Source of the DNA: Streptomyces coeruleorubidus
GTDB lineage: Bacteria; Actinomycetota; Actinomycetes; Streptomycetales; Streptomycetaceae
NCBI RefSeq assembly: GCF_008705135.1
Contig: NZ_CP023694.1
Coordinates: forward strand, 7,353,001-7,417,000
DNA length: 64,000 nucleotides
Direction of reading: 5' to 3'
In this document: positions 25,479 to 34,138 of the stretch, in pieces
Position numbering within the stretch: position 1 is the stretch's first letter
How the letters are laid out: each line of letters begins with the position of its first letter
Notes under the pieces: generated by a model
What the model saw: only the letters and a program-made list of their open reading frames with translations
What the model was told of the DNA's origin: nothing
The model's database searches: none
Program-made: the position numbers and the translations under genes

Positions 25479-27023
25479 ATGACGGCAGGCCAGACGGATC
25501 CCGTGGTCAGGAGCCCGTACGGGGCCGTACGCGGCAGATACGAGCGGGGAGTCGCGGTCTTCCGCGGCATCCCGTACGCGGCGCCCCCGTTCGGCCCCCG
25601 CCGCTTCCGCCCGCCCGTGCCCCTCCCGCCCTGGGACGGCGTCCACGACGCCGGCGCCTTCGGCCCCACCCCGCCGAAACCCCCGTACTCCGAGGCCTTC
25701 GCGCACTACCTGTCCGATCCGGTCGTGCCGGGCGACGACTGCCTCAACCTCAACGTCTGGACCCCGGAGCCCGATCCCGGAGCCCGGCTCCCCGTCCTCG
25801 TCTGGCTGCACGGCGGCGCCCTGACCAGGGGCTCGTCCGCCGTCCCCGTCTACGACGGCCACGCCTTCGCCCGCGACGGCGTGGTGTGCGTCTCGATCAA
25901 CTACCGACTGGGCGTGGAGGGCTACGGACTGTTCCCGGACACGCCCCCGAACCCGGGCCTGCGCGACCAGATCGCCGCCCTGACCTGGGTGCACGAGGCC
26001 ATCGAGGCCTTCGGCGGCGACCCCGGCCGCATCACCCTCTTCGGTCAGTCCGCCGGGGCGATCAGCATCGGCGCCCTCATCGCCGCCCCGCAGACGCAGG
26101 GGCTGGTCCGGCGGGCGGTCCTCCAGAGCGGGCCGCCCGAGGCGTCCGAGCGGGCCAAGGTACGGCGGATGGTGCGCCGTATGGCCTCCCGGCTGAAGAT
26201 CCCCGCCACCGCCGAGGCCTTCGCCGCCGTCGACCGCGACCTGCTGCTGCACACCCAGGCCGAGGTGGGCAAGCTCAGCAGCCCGGTGGTCGGCGGCCCC
26301 GCCTTCGGCATCGTCATCGACGGCGACACCGTCCCGCGCGACCCCCTGGAGGCCCTCACCGAGGGCGGCGCCGCCGCCGGCGTCGAGCTGATGATGGGCT
26401 GGACCCGCGACGAGTACCGGCTGTGGCTGGTCCCGGGCGGCCTCATGGACCGCGTCGACCGCCTCGGAGCCGTCGCCTTCGCGGCAGCCATGGCCCGCTG
26501 CCACTGCGGCAGCGAGGTCCCGCGCGGCTACCGCGCCCTGCACCCCGAGGCGCGCACGGCGGACATCGTCGGCCAGCTCGTCACCGACCATCTCCTCCGC
26601 ATCCCCCTGCACCACCTGGCCGACGCCCGTACGGAACCCTCGTACGTCTACGAGTTCGCCTGGCCCTCGAACCTCCCCGACCTCGGCTCCTGCCACGCGC
26701 TGGAGCTCGGCTTCGTCTTCGACACCGGCGAGGCCCCCGAGTCCCGCAAACTGGCCGGGGAGGGCGCCCCGCAGGACCTGGCCGACGCGATGCACGCCGC
26801 GTGGGTGCGCTTCGCCAGGGACGGCGACCCGGGCTGGGAACGCTGGGACGCGGCCCACCCGGTGCGGGTCTTCGGAGACCGCGCACCGGATGCCGAGAAC
26901 GGCGTGGCCTACACGGCGTACGGGCCCCGCGACCGCGAACTCGCCCTGTGGGCGACCGACGCCGCCGCCGTCACTCTTGAGGAGCCAGTGCCGACAGGAA
27001 GGCGGTCCAGGTGGCGGGGGTGA
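25479..27023 (+). CDS. Type B carboxylesterase / para-nitrobenzyl esterase family
   Basis: 514 residues from ATG at 25479, with GAAGGG upstream; no signal peptide. The alpha/beta-hydrolase motifs are LPVLVWLHGGAL (oxyanion hole, near residue 108) and FGQSAGAISI with nucleophile Ser near 190. The catalytic His is probably in CHALELGFVFD near 408, and GRYERGVAVFRGIPYAAPP is the family-typical N terminus. The position after the pectin lyase operon might suggest removal of ester groups from imported sugars, but a general esterase is equally possible. The last 53 bases overlap a convergent DUF397 gene. Confidence 0.85.
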   Translation: MTAGQTDPVVRSPYGAVRGRYERGVAVFRGIPYAAPPFGPRRFRPPVPLPPWDGVHDAGAFGPTPPKPPYSEAFAHYLSDPVVPGDDCLNLNVWTPEPDPGARLPVLVWLHGGALTRGSSAVPVYDGHAFARDGVVCVSINYRLGVEGYGLFPDTPPNPGLRDQIAALTWVHEAIEAFGGDPGRITLFGQSAGAISIGALIAAPQTQGLVRRAVLQSGPPEASERAKVRRMVRRMASRLKIPATAEAFAAVDRDLLLHTQAEVGKLSSPVVGGPAFGIVIDGDTVPRDPLEALTEGGAAAGVELMMGWTRDEYRLWLVPGGLMDRVDRLGAVAFAAAMARCHCGSEVPRGYRALHPEARTADIVGQLVTDHLLRIPLHHLADARTEPSYVYEFAWPSNLPDLGSCHALELGFVFDTGEAPESRKLAGEGAPQDLADAMHAAWVRFARDGDPGWERWDAAHPVRVFGDRAPDAENGVAYTAYGPRDRELALWATDAAAVTLEEPVPTGRRSRWRG

Positions 27024-27159
27024 TGGTGAGGTGGGGCGTGGTGGGGGTCTTGCTGTCGCGGATGTGGACGGCGGTGGACTGAGCTGACACTTCGACGCAG
27101 TTGCCGCCCTCGTCGCCGCTGTAGCTGGACTTGAACCACTCAGGTGCGGTGCTGCTCAT
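26971..27159 (-). CDS. DUF397 small protein
   Basis: 62 residues from ATG at 27159 (WFKSSYSGDEGGNCVEV near the N terminus, VHIRDSKTP and TWTAFLSAL towards the end), the pattern of the DUF397 family. The start overlaps the upstream XRE gene stop by four bases (ATGA). These proteins are nearly always next to an XRE/DUF5753 regulator in Streptomyces and are thought to act with it, perhaps as a toxin-like or signalling partner. Its 3' end overlaps the convergent esterase gene. Confidence 0.9.
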   Translation of the reverse strand: MSSTAPEWFKSSYSGDEGGNCVEVSAQSTAVHIRDSKTPTTPHLTITPATWTAFLSALAPQE

Positions 27160-27989
27160 GCCTCTCCCAGAAGACGGTCCAGCAGGTCCCTCGTGTCCTC
27201 GGGGGTGAGGGCCTGTGACCGCAGCATCGCACACTTCTGCGTAAGGATCGCCACCTCATCCGGGTCGGCGATGAGCTGGCTGCCGCGCTGGTTCTCCGCG
27301 TAGGCGAGCCGCTGGTGTTCGGGCGTTTCCAGCAGGACAAACGGACCGTTGAGGCCCGCGTGACTGGTCCGATTCATCGGCAGGACCTGGAACATGAGAC
27401 CCGGCAGTTCCGAGCACGCGCGCAGGTGCCGCAGTTGCTCGATCCAGACCTCCCTGCCGCCGATGGGTGCTCGTAAGACCGGCTCCCAGACCACGAAGCA
27501 GGTGATGGGCGGGTTCTTGCCTTGCAGGATCCCCTGGCGTTCGATGCGCGCCGCCACCAACTGGGCGATCGTGTCCTCGTCGTAGAACGGCACGCGGCTG
27601 CGGAACACCGCCCATGCATACGGCTCCGTCTGGAGCAGGCCCGGCAGCACCTGGTTCTCGTAGGACGAGATCGCGATCGCCTCTCGCTCCCGATCCAGGA
27701 ACTCCTCCGCCCACAACGGGATGAGATCCACCTCCGGCATCTCCGACAACGCAGCCACCAACGCCCCCTTCGTATCCAGGAGTTGGTCCAACTGCTCCGC
27801 GAGATCCATCTTCAGTGGCCGTCTGCCCTGCTCGATGGACGCGATCTGCTGCTCGCCGACGACGAAGATCTCCCCGAGGGACTTCTGCGTGTACCCGGCC
27901 GCCTCCCGGAAGAGGGCGAGCAACGCGCCCACCATCCTCATCGCCGAGGCGTTCCTGCGTGACCGTCGTGACCGTGTCGTGGTGCTCAT
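27156..27989 (-). CDS. XRE-family regulator with DUF5753 domain
   Basis: 277 residues from ATG at 27989. Residues about 15-70 are the XRE helix-turn-helix (LREAAGYTQKSLGEIFVVGEQ). The rest (LIPLWAEEFLDREREAIAIS, VLPGLLQTEPYA, LPGLMFQVLPMN) is the DUF5753 domain seen in Streptomyces regulators related to the BldB/AbaA-like group. It is translationally coupled to the DUF397 gene and divergent from an anti-sigma-type ATPase, a three-gene set found many times per Streptomyces genome and often linked to development. A longer start at 28082 is possible but has no better support. Confidence 0.9.
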   Translation of the reverse strand: MSTTTRSRRSRRNASAMRMVGALLALFREAAGYTQKSLGEIFVVGEQQIASIEQGRRPLKMDLAEQLDQLLDTKGALVAALSEMPEVDLIPLWAEEFLDREREAIAISSYENQVLPGLLQTEPYAWAVFRSRVPFYDEDTIAQLVAARIERQGILQGKNPPITCFVVWEPVLRAPIGGREVWIEQLRHLRACSELPGLMFQVLPMNRTSHAGLNGPFVLLETPEHQRLAYAENQRGSQLIADPDEVAILTQKCAMLRSQALTPEDTRDLLDRLLGEA

Positions 27990-28074
27990 GGCGGCGAACT
28001 CCCCACCCGCGCGCGTACTTGCACTGTTGCGCGCACGTACAACATGGCTGTACGAGTGCGCGCTCTGTTCCATG

Positions 28075-28620
28075 ATGGCCACGGAGTGTGACCGTCGTCC
28101 CGTGAATGACGAAACTCCACTTCTGTTCCAACCTCCGTCCCCACGCGAGCGGTTCTACCGCCGGGAGCGCCAGTCCGTCCCGGCCGCACGCGCGTTCGCA
28201 CGCGACGCGCTCCAGGACTGGGGCGCGTACGCGCGGGCGGACGACGTGCTGCTCTGTGTGAGCGAACTGGCGACGAACGCGCTGGTGCACGGCGTGCCGC
28301 CCGGCCGTGGGTTCCTGCTGAGGCTGGTGCCGTACGACGAGGACGGTGGCGTACGGGTCGAGGTGCACGACAGCGGTGACGGCGTGCCGGTGTTGCCGCG
28401 GCAGGACGTCCATGAGCCCGGCGAGGGCGGACGGGGTCTGTTGCTGGTCTCGGAGTTGGCGGACAAGTGGGGCGTGGGGGCGAGGTGCCCGGGCAAGATC
28501 GTGTGGTGTGAGTTCGAAGGCCGTGGCCGCTGCGGTGGCGACGGCAAGACCTCGAAGGCAACTGGGGCACTGGTTGGTCGGGGCAGGGTTGCTGTACACC
28601 GGCTTCACCGTGGGGGGTAG
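28075..28620 (+). CDS. Anti-sigma-factor-type ATP-binding protein (HATPase_c)
   Basis: 181 residues if ATG 28075 is used; GTG 28102 is an alternative and neither has a strong ribosome-binding site. The GHKL motifs are clear: N box CVSELATNALVHG near residue 60, G1 box VHDSGDGVP near 100 and G2 box GRGLLLVSELAD near 122. The compact size matches RsbW/SpoIIAB-like kinases of Streptomyces. It is divergent from the XRE/DUF397 pair and likely acts with it. The C-terminal tail after about residue 145 is basic and not conserved in the fold. Confidence 0.82.
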   Translation: MATECDRRPVNDETPLLFQPPSPRERFYRRERQSVPAARAFARDALQDWGAYARADDVLLCVSELATNALVHGVPPGRGFLLRLVPYDEDGGVRVEVHDSGDGVPVLPRQDVHEPGEGGRGLLLVSELADKWGVGARCPGKIVWCEFEGRGRCGGDGKTSKATGALVGRGRVAVHRLHRGG

Positions 28621-28661
28621 CTTCAGCAGGCCGGCTGGTCGGGCGTCTCCTGCCGGATCGT

Positions 28662-29633
28662 ATGGAATGGATGGGAAGGTACGTTGTGCCGATCGTGTGC
28701 ATCGCGGCGTCGGTGCTGCTGCAAGCCGGGGTGTTCGGCTACATCTCCGGACGGCTGGACGCCACAGCGAGCCTGACCCTTTCCTGTACAGGGTTCGGAG
28801 TCGCGGCCGTGCTGTTCAACGCCGCGCTGCTCGTGCGCCGGGCGCGGCGCGGACCGGCCGCCGCTTCACCGAAGGCCACAGGGCTGCTCGCGCTGATGAA
28901 CGTGGTCACAGCGGTCACCTTTCTGGGCTTCTACGCCTCGTTGAGCTGGGTGCCCTCCGCGCTCGCCACCGGGGTCGAGACGGCAATCGGGCCGGCCGTC
29001 CTGGCCCTGCTCGGGCTGGCCGGGTACGGGCGTCGCGCCACCAGGCAGGGCTGGGCGGCCGCCGCCGTGTTGCTCCTGCTCGGCCTCGGCATCGCCTGGA
29101 GCTTCACCGGCACCGGCGGGATCCAGCCGTCGGCCGGGACGGCCCTCGGGCTGGCTCTGGTGGTCGGCGCCGGCACCGGGGCCGCCGTACTGGCGCTGAT
29201 CTCAGCCGAGTTGGGGAGGCGCGGCATCGACCCCGTGTACGTGACCGCCCACCGCTTCCACCTCACCTACCTGTGCGGTGGGGCACTCCTGGTGGCGGTC
29301 GGCGGCCCGAGTCGCCGGTGGGTGGCCGAGCCGACCGACGTGCTCCTGCTGGGCGTGCTGGCGGTGGCTGTCCCGCTGTTCCTGCTGCAGGCCGGTCTGC
29401 AACGCGCGGACCCGATGGTGGCCATGGTGCTGCTGACCACCCTGCCCGGCGCCACGTACCTCGCCGAGACCGTCTTCCACGGCGGGTTCAGCGCCACGTC
29501 GCTCGCGCTGATCTGCTGCCTGATCGTCGTGGCCCCGTGGTACGCCCGGCTGTCCAGGCGGGAAGCAACGGGCGCCCGCGGTCGGGACGTACAGCAGCGA
29601 AATACGGCACCCACCGCTACCACAGGCACCTGA
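28662..29633 (+). CDS. EamA/DMT-superfamily membrane transporter
   Basis: 323 residues with about ten hydrophobic segments in two similar halves, the DMT arrangement (FLGFYASLSWVPSALATGVET in the first half, LLTTLPGATYLAETVFHGG in the second). An in-frame GTG at 28686, behind GGGAAGG, is a plausible alternative start. It is preceded by a short gap after the ATP-binding gene. EamA proteins usually export amino acids or small metabolites; the substrate here is unknown. Confidence 0.8.
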   Translation: MEWMGRYVVPIVCIAASVLLQAGVFGYISGRLDATASLTLSCTGFGVAAVLFNAALLVRRARRGPAAASPKATGLLALMNVVTAVTFLGFYASLSWVPSALATGVETAIGPAVLALLGLAGYGRRATRQGWAAAAVLLLLGLGIAWSFTGTGGIQPSAGTALGLALVVGAGTGAAVLALISAELGRRGIDPVYVTAHRFHLTYLCGGALLVAVGGPSRRWVAEPTDVLLLGVLAVAVPLFLLQAGLQRADPMVAMVLLTTLPGATYLAETVFHGGFSATSLALICCLIVVAPWYARLSRREATGARGRDVQQRNTAPTATTGT

Positions 29634-29642
29634 AGCCGCCTC

Positions 29643-30200
29643 CTAGGCGCGGAGCAACAGCATCACACCTGCGACCACCGTGGCGAACAGCACCGCGGCG
29701 ACGCCGTGGGCGAGGCGGTGGTGGCGCAGGAAGGGGAGGAAGCGGTCGGCGGCGTACCGGCCGGGGCCGGTCAGGGCCAGCGAGGCGGAGGCCACGGTCA
29801 GGAGCAGCTCGTACTCGATGCCCTCGGGTGCGAAGAAGCCGCCGTCCCACTTCACGGCCATCGCGTTGATCATGGTGCCGACGATCGCGGCCCCCGCGAG
29901 TGGCGTGAGCAGGCCGTGCGCCAGACCGAGTCCCCCGAGGGTCTCGCTGAGCCCGGCCACGACGGCCATCGTCCTGCCCTGCGGGTAACCGACCGTTGAG
30001 AAGAACTGGCCTGTGCCGTCCAGGCCCGCGCCGCCGAACGATCCGAACAGCTTCTGCGCGCCGTGCGCCGCCATGGTGAGGCCGACGGCCAAACGCAGCA
30101 GCAGAAGACCGACGTCGTACGCGTGTGGGGGCGCGCTGTGTCCACTCCGTGGGTCGAGCGCCGTGTCTCGGCCGGGGGAGAGCGTGGTGGAGGGAGGCAT
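29643..30200 (-). CDS. DoxX-family membrane protein
   Basis: 185 residues. After a hydrophilic N terminus of about 28 residues, four transmembrane segments carry the DoxX pattern (LRLAVGLTMAAHGAQKLFGSFGG and AAIVGTMINAMAVKW). It is probably an inner-membrane protein linked to quinone or redox balance. It lies 43 bases downstream of an isochorismatase-like gene in the same orientation, so the two are likely co-transcribed. Confidence 0.88.
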   Translation of the reverse strand: MPPSTTLSPGRDTALDPRSGHSAPPHAYDVGLLLLRLAVGLTMAAHGAQKLFGSFGGAGLDGTGQFFSTVGYPQGRTMAVVAGLSETLGGLGLAHGLLTPLAGAAIVGTMINAMAVKWDGGFFAPEGIEYELLLTVASASLALTGPGRYAADRFLPFLRHHRLAHGVAAVLFATVVAGVMLLLRA

Positions 30201-30243
30201 GGGGTTCTGTTCCTTGTCTCGGTGCGCTTGAGCGGGGTCGTCG

Positions 30244-30957
30244 TCAGCCTTGTTCGAGCTTCGCCAGTTCCGCCTGGTACCACGCGCCGACCTCGGCGAG
30301 GATCGCCCCCTGGGGCAACGCCCAGTCGGGGGACCACTCGGCCAGAGTGGCGAGCACCGTGTTGGGCACGCTGCCGGCGTGGGCCATGCGATCGACCGCG
30401 ATATCGTGCGCGTACTTGTTCTGCCCGCCCACCGCGTCCGCGACGAACGCGGTCCTGAGACCGTCGGCCTGCATGTCTACGATCGGGTAGGCCAGGCAGA
30501 TCTCGGTCCACAGGCCGCACATGACGAAACGGCGGCGGCCGGTCTTCAGGACCGCCTGGCGGAAGGCGTCGTCGTCCCAGGCGTTCATCGTGGTGCGGTC
30601 GATCTCGGGAAGGTCCGGGATCTCCTGACGCAGCTCCTCAGCCGTGGGGCTGTTGACGCCCGACTCCACACCGACCGTGCTCAGGACGACCGGGATCCCC
30701 GCCTTGACCGCGAAGCGGGCCAGCACTCTCGCGTTGAGCATCATCAGCTTGGTGTCGATGGAGTGGACCCCGGCGACCATCTCCGGCTGGTAATCGATGA
30801 GCACCAGCGCGGAGTTGTCGTACATGAACAGCTCGCCCGTCGCCCGGCCCTTGGACGCTGCGGCAGCGGCCTGTGGCGCAATCATCGAGGCGGTCACAGC
30901 GGCAGCGGCTCCACCCGTGGCAGCCATCACACCACGGCGGCTGAAGTGCTTGGTCAT
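30244..30957 (-). CDS. Isochorismatase-like cysteine hydrolase with Tat signal
   Basis: 237 residues from ATG at 30957. The N terminus FSRRGVMAATGGAAAAVTAS is a twin-arginine signal, unusual for this normally cytosolic family. The hydrolase core has the Asp in ALVLIDYQPEM near residue 53 and the catalytic Cys in FVMCGLWTEICL near residue 155, in the expected order. Likely an amidase or nicotinamidase-type hydrolase acting outside the membrane. It is the first gene of a pair with DoxX and is divergent from a LysR regulator that may control it. Confidence 0.85.
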   Translation of the reverse strand: MTKHFSRRGVMAATGGAAAAVTASMIAPQAAAAASKGRATGELFMYDNSALVLIDYQPEMVAGVHSIDTKLMMLNARVLARFAVKAGIPVVLSTVGVESGVNSPTAEELRQEIPDLPEIDRTTMNAWDDDAFRQAVLKTGRRRFVMCGLWTEICLAYPIVDMQADGLRTAFVADAVGGQNKYAHDIAVDRMAHAGSVPNTVLATLAEWSPDWALPQGAILAEVGAWYQAELAKLEQG

Positions 30958-31243
30958 CAAAGCTCTCCCTGCGAAGGATTCGTCCAGCACCGCAGCCTCA
31001 TGGCCACAGCGCTCTCGCGACCACCGACCGGGAGCGCTGTAGCTGACACGTCACCCATGTGCTCGCGGTGGCTCTTGATCGAGTCGGTCCGAGGGCTCCA
31101 TCCTTGGTCGCGCCACTGATCCGGGTCCATGACGCACTTCGCCCGTTTCATGAACCGATCGGCTAACGCTGCTGATCAGCGCGTACCATCGGGCGGAGCC
31201 AGGCCACCACAATCACCGCATGCCCGCCGGGGTAGGAGTCACC

Positions 31244-32206
31244 GTGGACCTCAACCTGCATCTCGTGCGCTACCTCGCCGCGGTCATCGACGAGGGCCAC
31301 TTCGGCCGCGCGGCGGAACGGCTCTACATCAGCGCACCCTCGCTCAGCCAGCAGGTCCGCAAACTGGAGCGTGCGCTCGGCGTCGAGCTGGTGGACCGCT
31401 CCGCGCACCCGGTGCGCCCCACCCCGGCCGGCGAACGCTTCCTGGCCGAGGCGCGTGACGCGCTCGCCGCGGCCGACCGGGCTGTCGCCGCCCTGGAGGC
31501 CCACCGCCACGAGCTGGCCACCACGCTCCGGGTCGGTTTCATCACCGGTGCGGTCGGCCGGTTCACCCCGCACGTGTTCGACGAGTTGCGCCGCGAGGTC
31601 CCGGACGTATCCGTTCGGTTGATGGAGCTGCCCTGGCCACAGCAGGCCTCGGCCGTACGCGACGGCGTCGTCGACGCGGCGCTGGTACGGCCCCCGATCA
31701 CCGAAGCGGCCGGCCTGCGCCTGGATGTGGTGCGCCACGAAGCCCGGGTCGTGGCACTGCCCGTTACGCACCGCCTCGCGGCTCACGCGGAGGTCTCGCT
31801 CACCGACCTGGACGGCGAGGTCCACGTCACCTACGACGAGGCCGATCCCGCGTGGGTGCGCTGGGGCGCCTGCGATCCACGCCCCAGCGGGGCTCCCGTC
31901 CGCTACGGCCCGTCGGTCCGCACCATCGACGAGTTGCTGGAGGTCGTCGCCACGGGGCAGGCCGTCGCGATCACCGGCGCGTTCGTCGACGGCTGCCACC
32001 GCCATCCCGAGGTCACGCTCGTCCCGGTTGCCGGGGCCGAGCCGTGCCCGATCTCGCTGTGCACCCGCACGGACGACAGCTCACCGCTTGTCGCCGCACT
32101 GCGCCGAGCCGTGCACCGACTGCGCGCCAACGACCCGACGCAGCCCAGTAGTTCGCGGGAACCCCAGCCGGAGGCAGTGCCCGTCCCCACCCGTTCCGAT
32201 CGGTGA
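31244..32206 (+). CDS. LysR-family transcriptional regulator
   Basis: 320 residues from GTG at 31244, preceded by GGTAGGAG; an ATG at 31220 is in frame but without such a site. Residues about 2-60 are the LysR winged helix (LVRYLAAVIDEGHFGRAAERL, then SAPSLSQQVRKLE). The remainder is a LysR substrate-binding domain (TLRVGFITGAVGRFTPHVF near residue 90). It is divergent from the isochorismatase/DoxX pair across a 286-base gap, the usual arrangement for a LysR activator and its target. Confidence 0.9.
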   Translation: MDLNLHLVRYLAAVIDEGHFGRAAERLYISAPSLSQQVRKLERALGVELVDRSAHPVRPTPAGERFLAEARDALAAADRAVAALEAHRHELATTLRVGFITGAVGRFTPHVFDELRREVPDVSVRLMELPWPQQASAVRDGVVDAALVRPPITEAAGLRLDVVRHEARVVALPVTHRLAAHAEVSLTDLDGEVHVTYDEADPAWVRWGACDPRPSGAPVRYGPSVRTIDELLEVVATGQAVAITGAFVDGCHRHPEVTLVPVAGAEPCPISLCTRTDDSSPLVAALRRAVHRLRANDPTQPSSSREPQPEAVPVPTRSDR

Positions 32207-32208
32207 CG

Positions 32209-33276
32209 CTACCGACTCCAGTGGGCCGGCGGCGGCCCCACCGAGTCCCGCACCACGACGTGCGTGCCCAGCAGCAGGTGCTCGTCCGGAGCACCCGGCG
32301 TGTGTTCGAGGGCCGTGCGGACGGCGAGGCGGCCGAGTTCCTCGTAGGGGACGTGGACCGTCGTCAGGGCGGGGTGCAGGTCACGGGCGAAGGGGATGTC
32401 GTCGTAGCCGGCGAGGGAGACGTCGCCGGGGACGCTCAGGCCCGCCTCGTGCAGGGCGGTGAGGGCACCCGCCGCGACCATGTCGGTGGACGCCACCACG
32501 GCCGTGAAGTCGAGGCCGTCCTTGAGGGCTTGCTGCATCAGGCGGTGGCCCGCGTCCCGGGTGAAGTCGCCGTGCAGGAGGAGGGCCGGGTCGGGGGTCA
32601 GGCCCCGGGCCCGGTGGGCCGCGAGATAACCGCGTTCGCGGCCCAGGGCCGTGGTGTGGTCCGTCCGGCCGCCGAGGAACAGCACCCGGCGGTGGCCCTG
32701 GGCGAGGACGTGGGCGACCAGCGTGTAGGCGCCGCCCTCGTTGTCGTACTCGATGACGGCCACCGGGGCGCCGGGGTCCAGTGGCGGTCTGCCGCAGAGG
32801 ACCAGGCGGGAACCGGCCGAGGCGAGGGAGTCGGCCATGCGGTGGGTGCGCTCGCGGTACTCGGGGGTGTCGGCCGTGCCGCCGACCAGGATCACGGCGG
32901 CGGCGCGCTGGGCGCGCATCATCTCGACGAACTCCAGCTCGTGCCGGACGTCGCCCTCCGTGCTGCACACCAGGCAGAGGTGGCCGAGGCGGGTCGCCTC
33001 GCGTTCGACGCCGTGTGCCATGTGCGCGAACGACGGACCGGTGATGTCCTCCAGCACGAAGGCGAGCGTGGGCGTGCCGACGCCCGCGATCGCCTTCGCC
33101 CGCGCGTCCGCCACGTAGTCCAGCTCGCGGACGGCCCGCATGACGCGCCCGCGCGTCGCCGCGCTCACCGGGTACACGCCGCCGAGCACCCGGGACACCG
33201 TCGACGCCGAGACCCCCGCGCGGGCCGCCACGTCCCGGATGGTGCTGCGGCTCGCGTCCCCGCTCTTCCTCGTCAT
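32209..33276 (-). CDS. LacI-family transcriptional regulator (LacI-3), paralogue of LacI-2
   Basis: 355 residues from ATG at 33276. The helix-turn-helix reads STIRDVAARAGVSASTVSRVL, close to that of LacI-2, and the sensor domain shares EYDNEGGAYTL, GYDDIPFARDL, LTTVHVPYEELGR and LGTHVVVRDSV. The operator GGCAACCGGTTCCC lies 62 bases upstream, and the same 14-mer occurs once in front of importer 2. Hence it probably represses its own gene and importer 2, even though it is 17 kb away from the latter. The convergent LysR gene ends two bases from its stop. Confidence 0.9.
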   Translation of the reverse strand: MTRKSGDASRSTIRDVAARAGVSASTVSRVLGGVYPVSAATRGRVMRAVRELDYVADARAKAIAGVGTPTLAFVLEDITGPSFAHMAHGVEREATRLGHLCLVCSTEGDVRHELEFVEMMRAQRAAAVILVGGTADTPEYRERTHRMADSLASAGSRLVLCGRPPLDPGAPVAVIEYDNEGGAYTLVAHVLAQGHRRVLFLGGRTDHTTALGRERGYLAAHRARGLTPDPALLLHGDFTRDAGHRLMQQALKDGLDFTAVVASTDMVAAGALTALHEAGLSVPGDVSLAGYDDIPFARDLHPALTTVHVPYEELGRLAVRTALEHTPGAPDEHLLLGTHVVVRDSVGPPPAHWSR

Positions 33277-33338
33277 GACTGCCTCGTCTCTCCGGGCGCC
33301 GGTCCGCACCCACCCCTCGGGAACTGCGGCAACACCAT

Positions 33339-33352
33339 GGCAACCGGTTCCC
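33339..33352. promoter_or_regulatory. LacI-3 operator, GGCAACCGGTTCCC
   Basis: CCGG-centred palindrome located upstream of LacI-3. It is identical over 14 bases to 15702-15715 in the importer 2 promoter and similar to 7544-7555 before importer 1. It is probably the autoregulatory site. Confidence 0.65.
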
Positions 33353-33443
33353 TGGACGGAGGCTAGCAGTGGGGAGGGGAGGGGGAGGAGTGCTGTGCGC
33401 GGACCGGTGTCAGACATTCCGGGGTGAACGGCCGCCATGACGG

Positions 33444-33953
33444 TCAAGGCCGCAAGGCGCCCTGGTGCCGCTTTGCGTACGACCAGGTCACCGCGGTCAT
33501 CAGGGCCGGGACGGCGAACAGCGGGGCGAAGGCGAACGCCCAGACGGTCTGTGCCGTACCGCTCGACATGTACGTCTGGCTCTCGACGGTGAAAGCGACC
33601 ACGAGTTGCCACAGTGCCACCAGGACCAGGGCGCCCGAGGCGGTCCAGGCCAGCGGGGTGAGGACCCTGGGGCGCAGCGGCCTCCACCGGTCGCTGACGA
33701 GCAGCAGCGGAAACAGAGCGGCCAGCTCGGTGAGGACGGAGAGGCCGACGACGTATGCGATGCCCCAGCCCGGGATGTCGAAGACGTCGCGCAGCACTTG
33801 GTCGCTGTAGCCCACATGGACACCGGATGCCATGGCGATGCGCCACAGGCCGGACGGGACTGCGCACCAAGCGATGGCGTGGGCGGCGCGGCGAGCCCAG
33901 ACGGGTGCGGGTGCGGGTGCGGTGGCGCGGAGAGGGGCGGTCGCTGTCGTCAT
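33444..33953 (-). CDS. Integral membrane protein of unknown function
   Basis: 169 residues from ATG at 33953 (two further in-frame ATGs lie upstream). Four hydrophobic segments at about 20-40, 60-80, 95-115 and 130-155, with charged loops, mark a small polytopic protein of the sort common in Streptomyces. No family motif was recognised. It lies alone between LacI-3 and the homocysteine methyltransferase. Confidence 0.65.
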   Translation of the reverse strand: MTTATAPLRATAPAPAPVWARRAAHAIAWCAVPSGLWRIAMASGVHVGYSDQVLRDVFDIPGWGIAYVVGLSVLTELAALFPLLLVSDRWRPLRPRVLTPLAWTASGALVLVALWQLVVAFTVESQTYMSSGTAQTVWAFAFAPLFAVPALMTAVTWSYAKRHQGALRP

Positions 33954-34138
33954 GACGTACATGCTGGCCCTGGACCCGGCGGCCACGCCTCGTCCGCTAC
34001 GGCGGACCGTATCCGCCCCGCGGATGAGGGCGCACCCGCTGAGGGAGGACCTGAGGAGGGCTCAATCGCCGGACGTCACCGGCGCCTACCACGTCCGCAA
34101 CTCCGAGAAGCTGTCGCGTGCGGCGCGGGAGACCGCCG

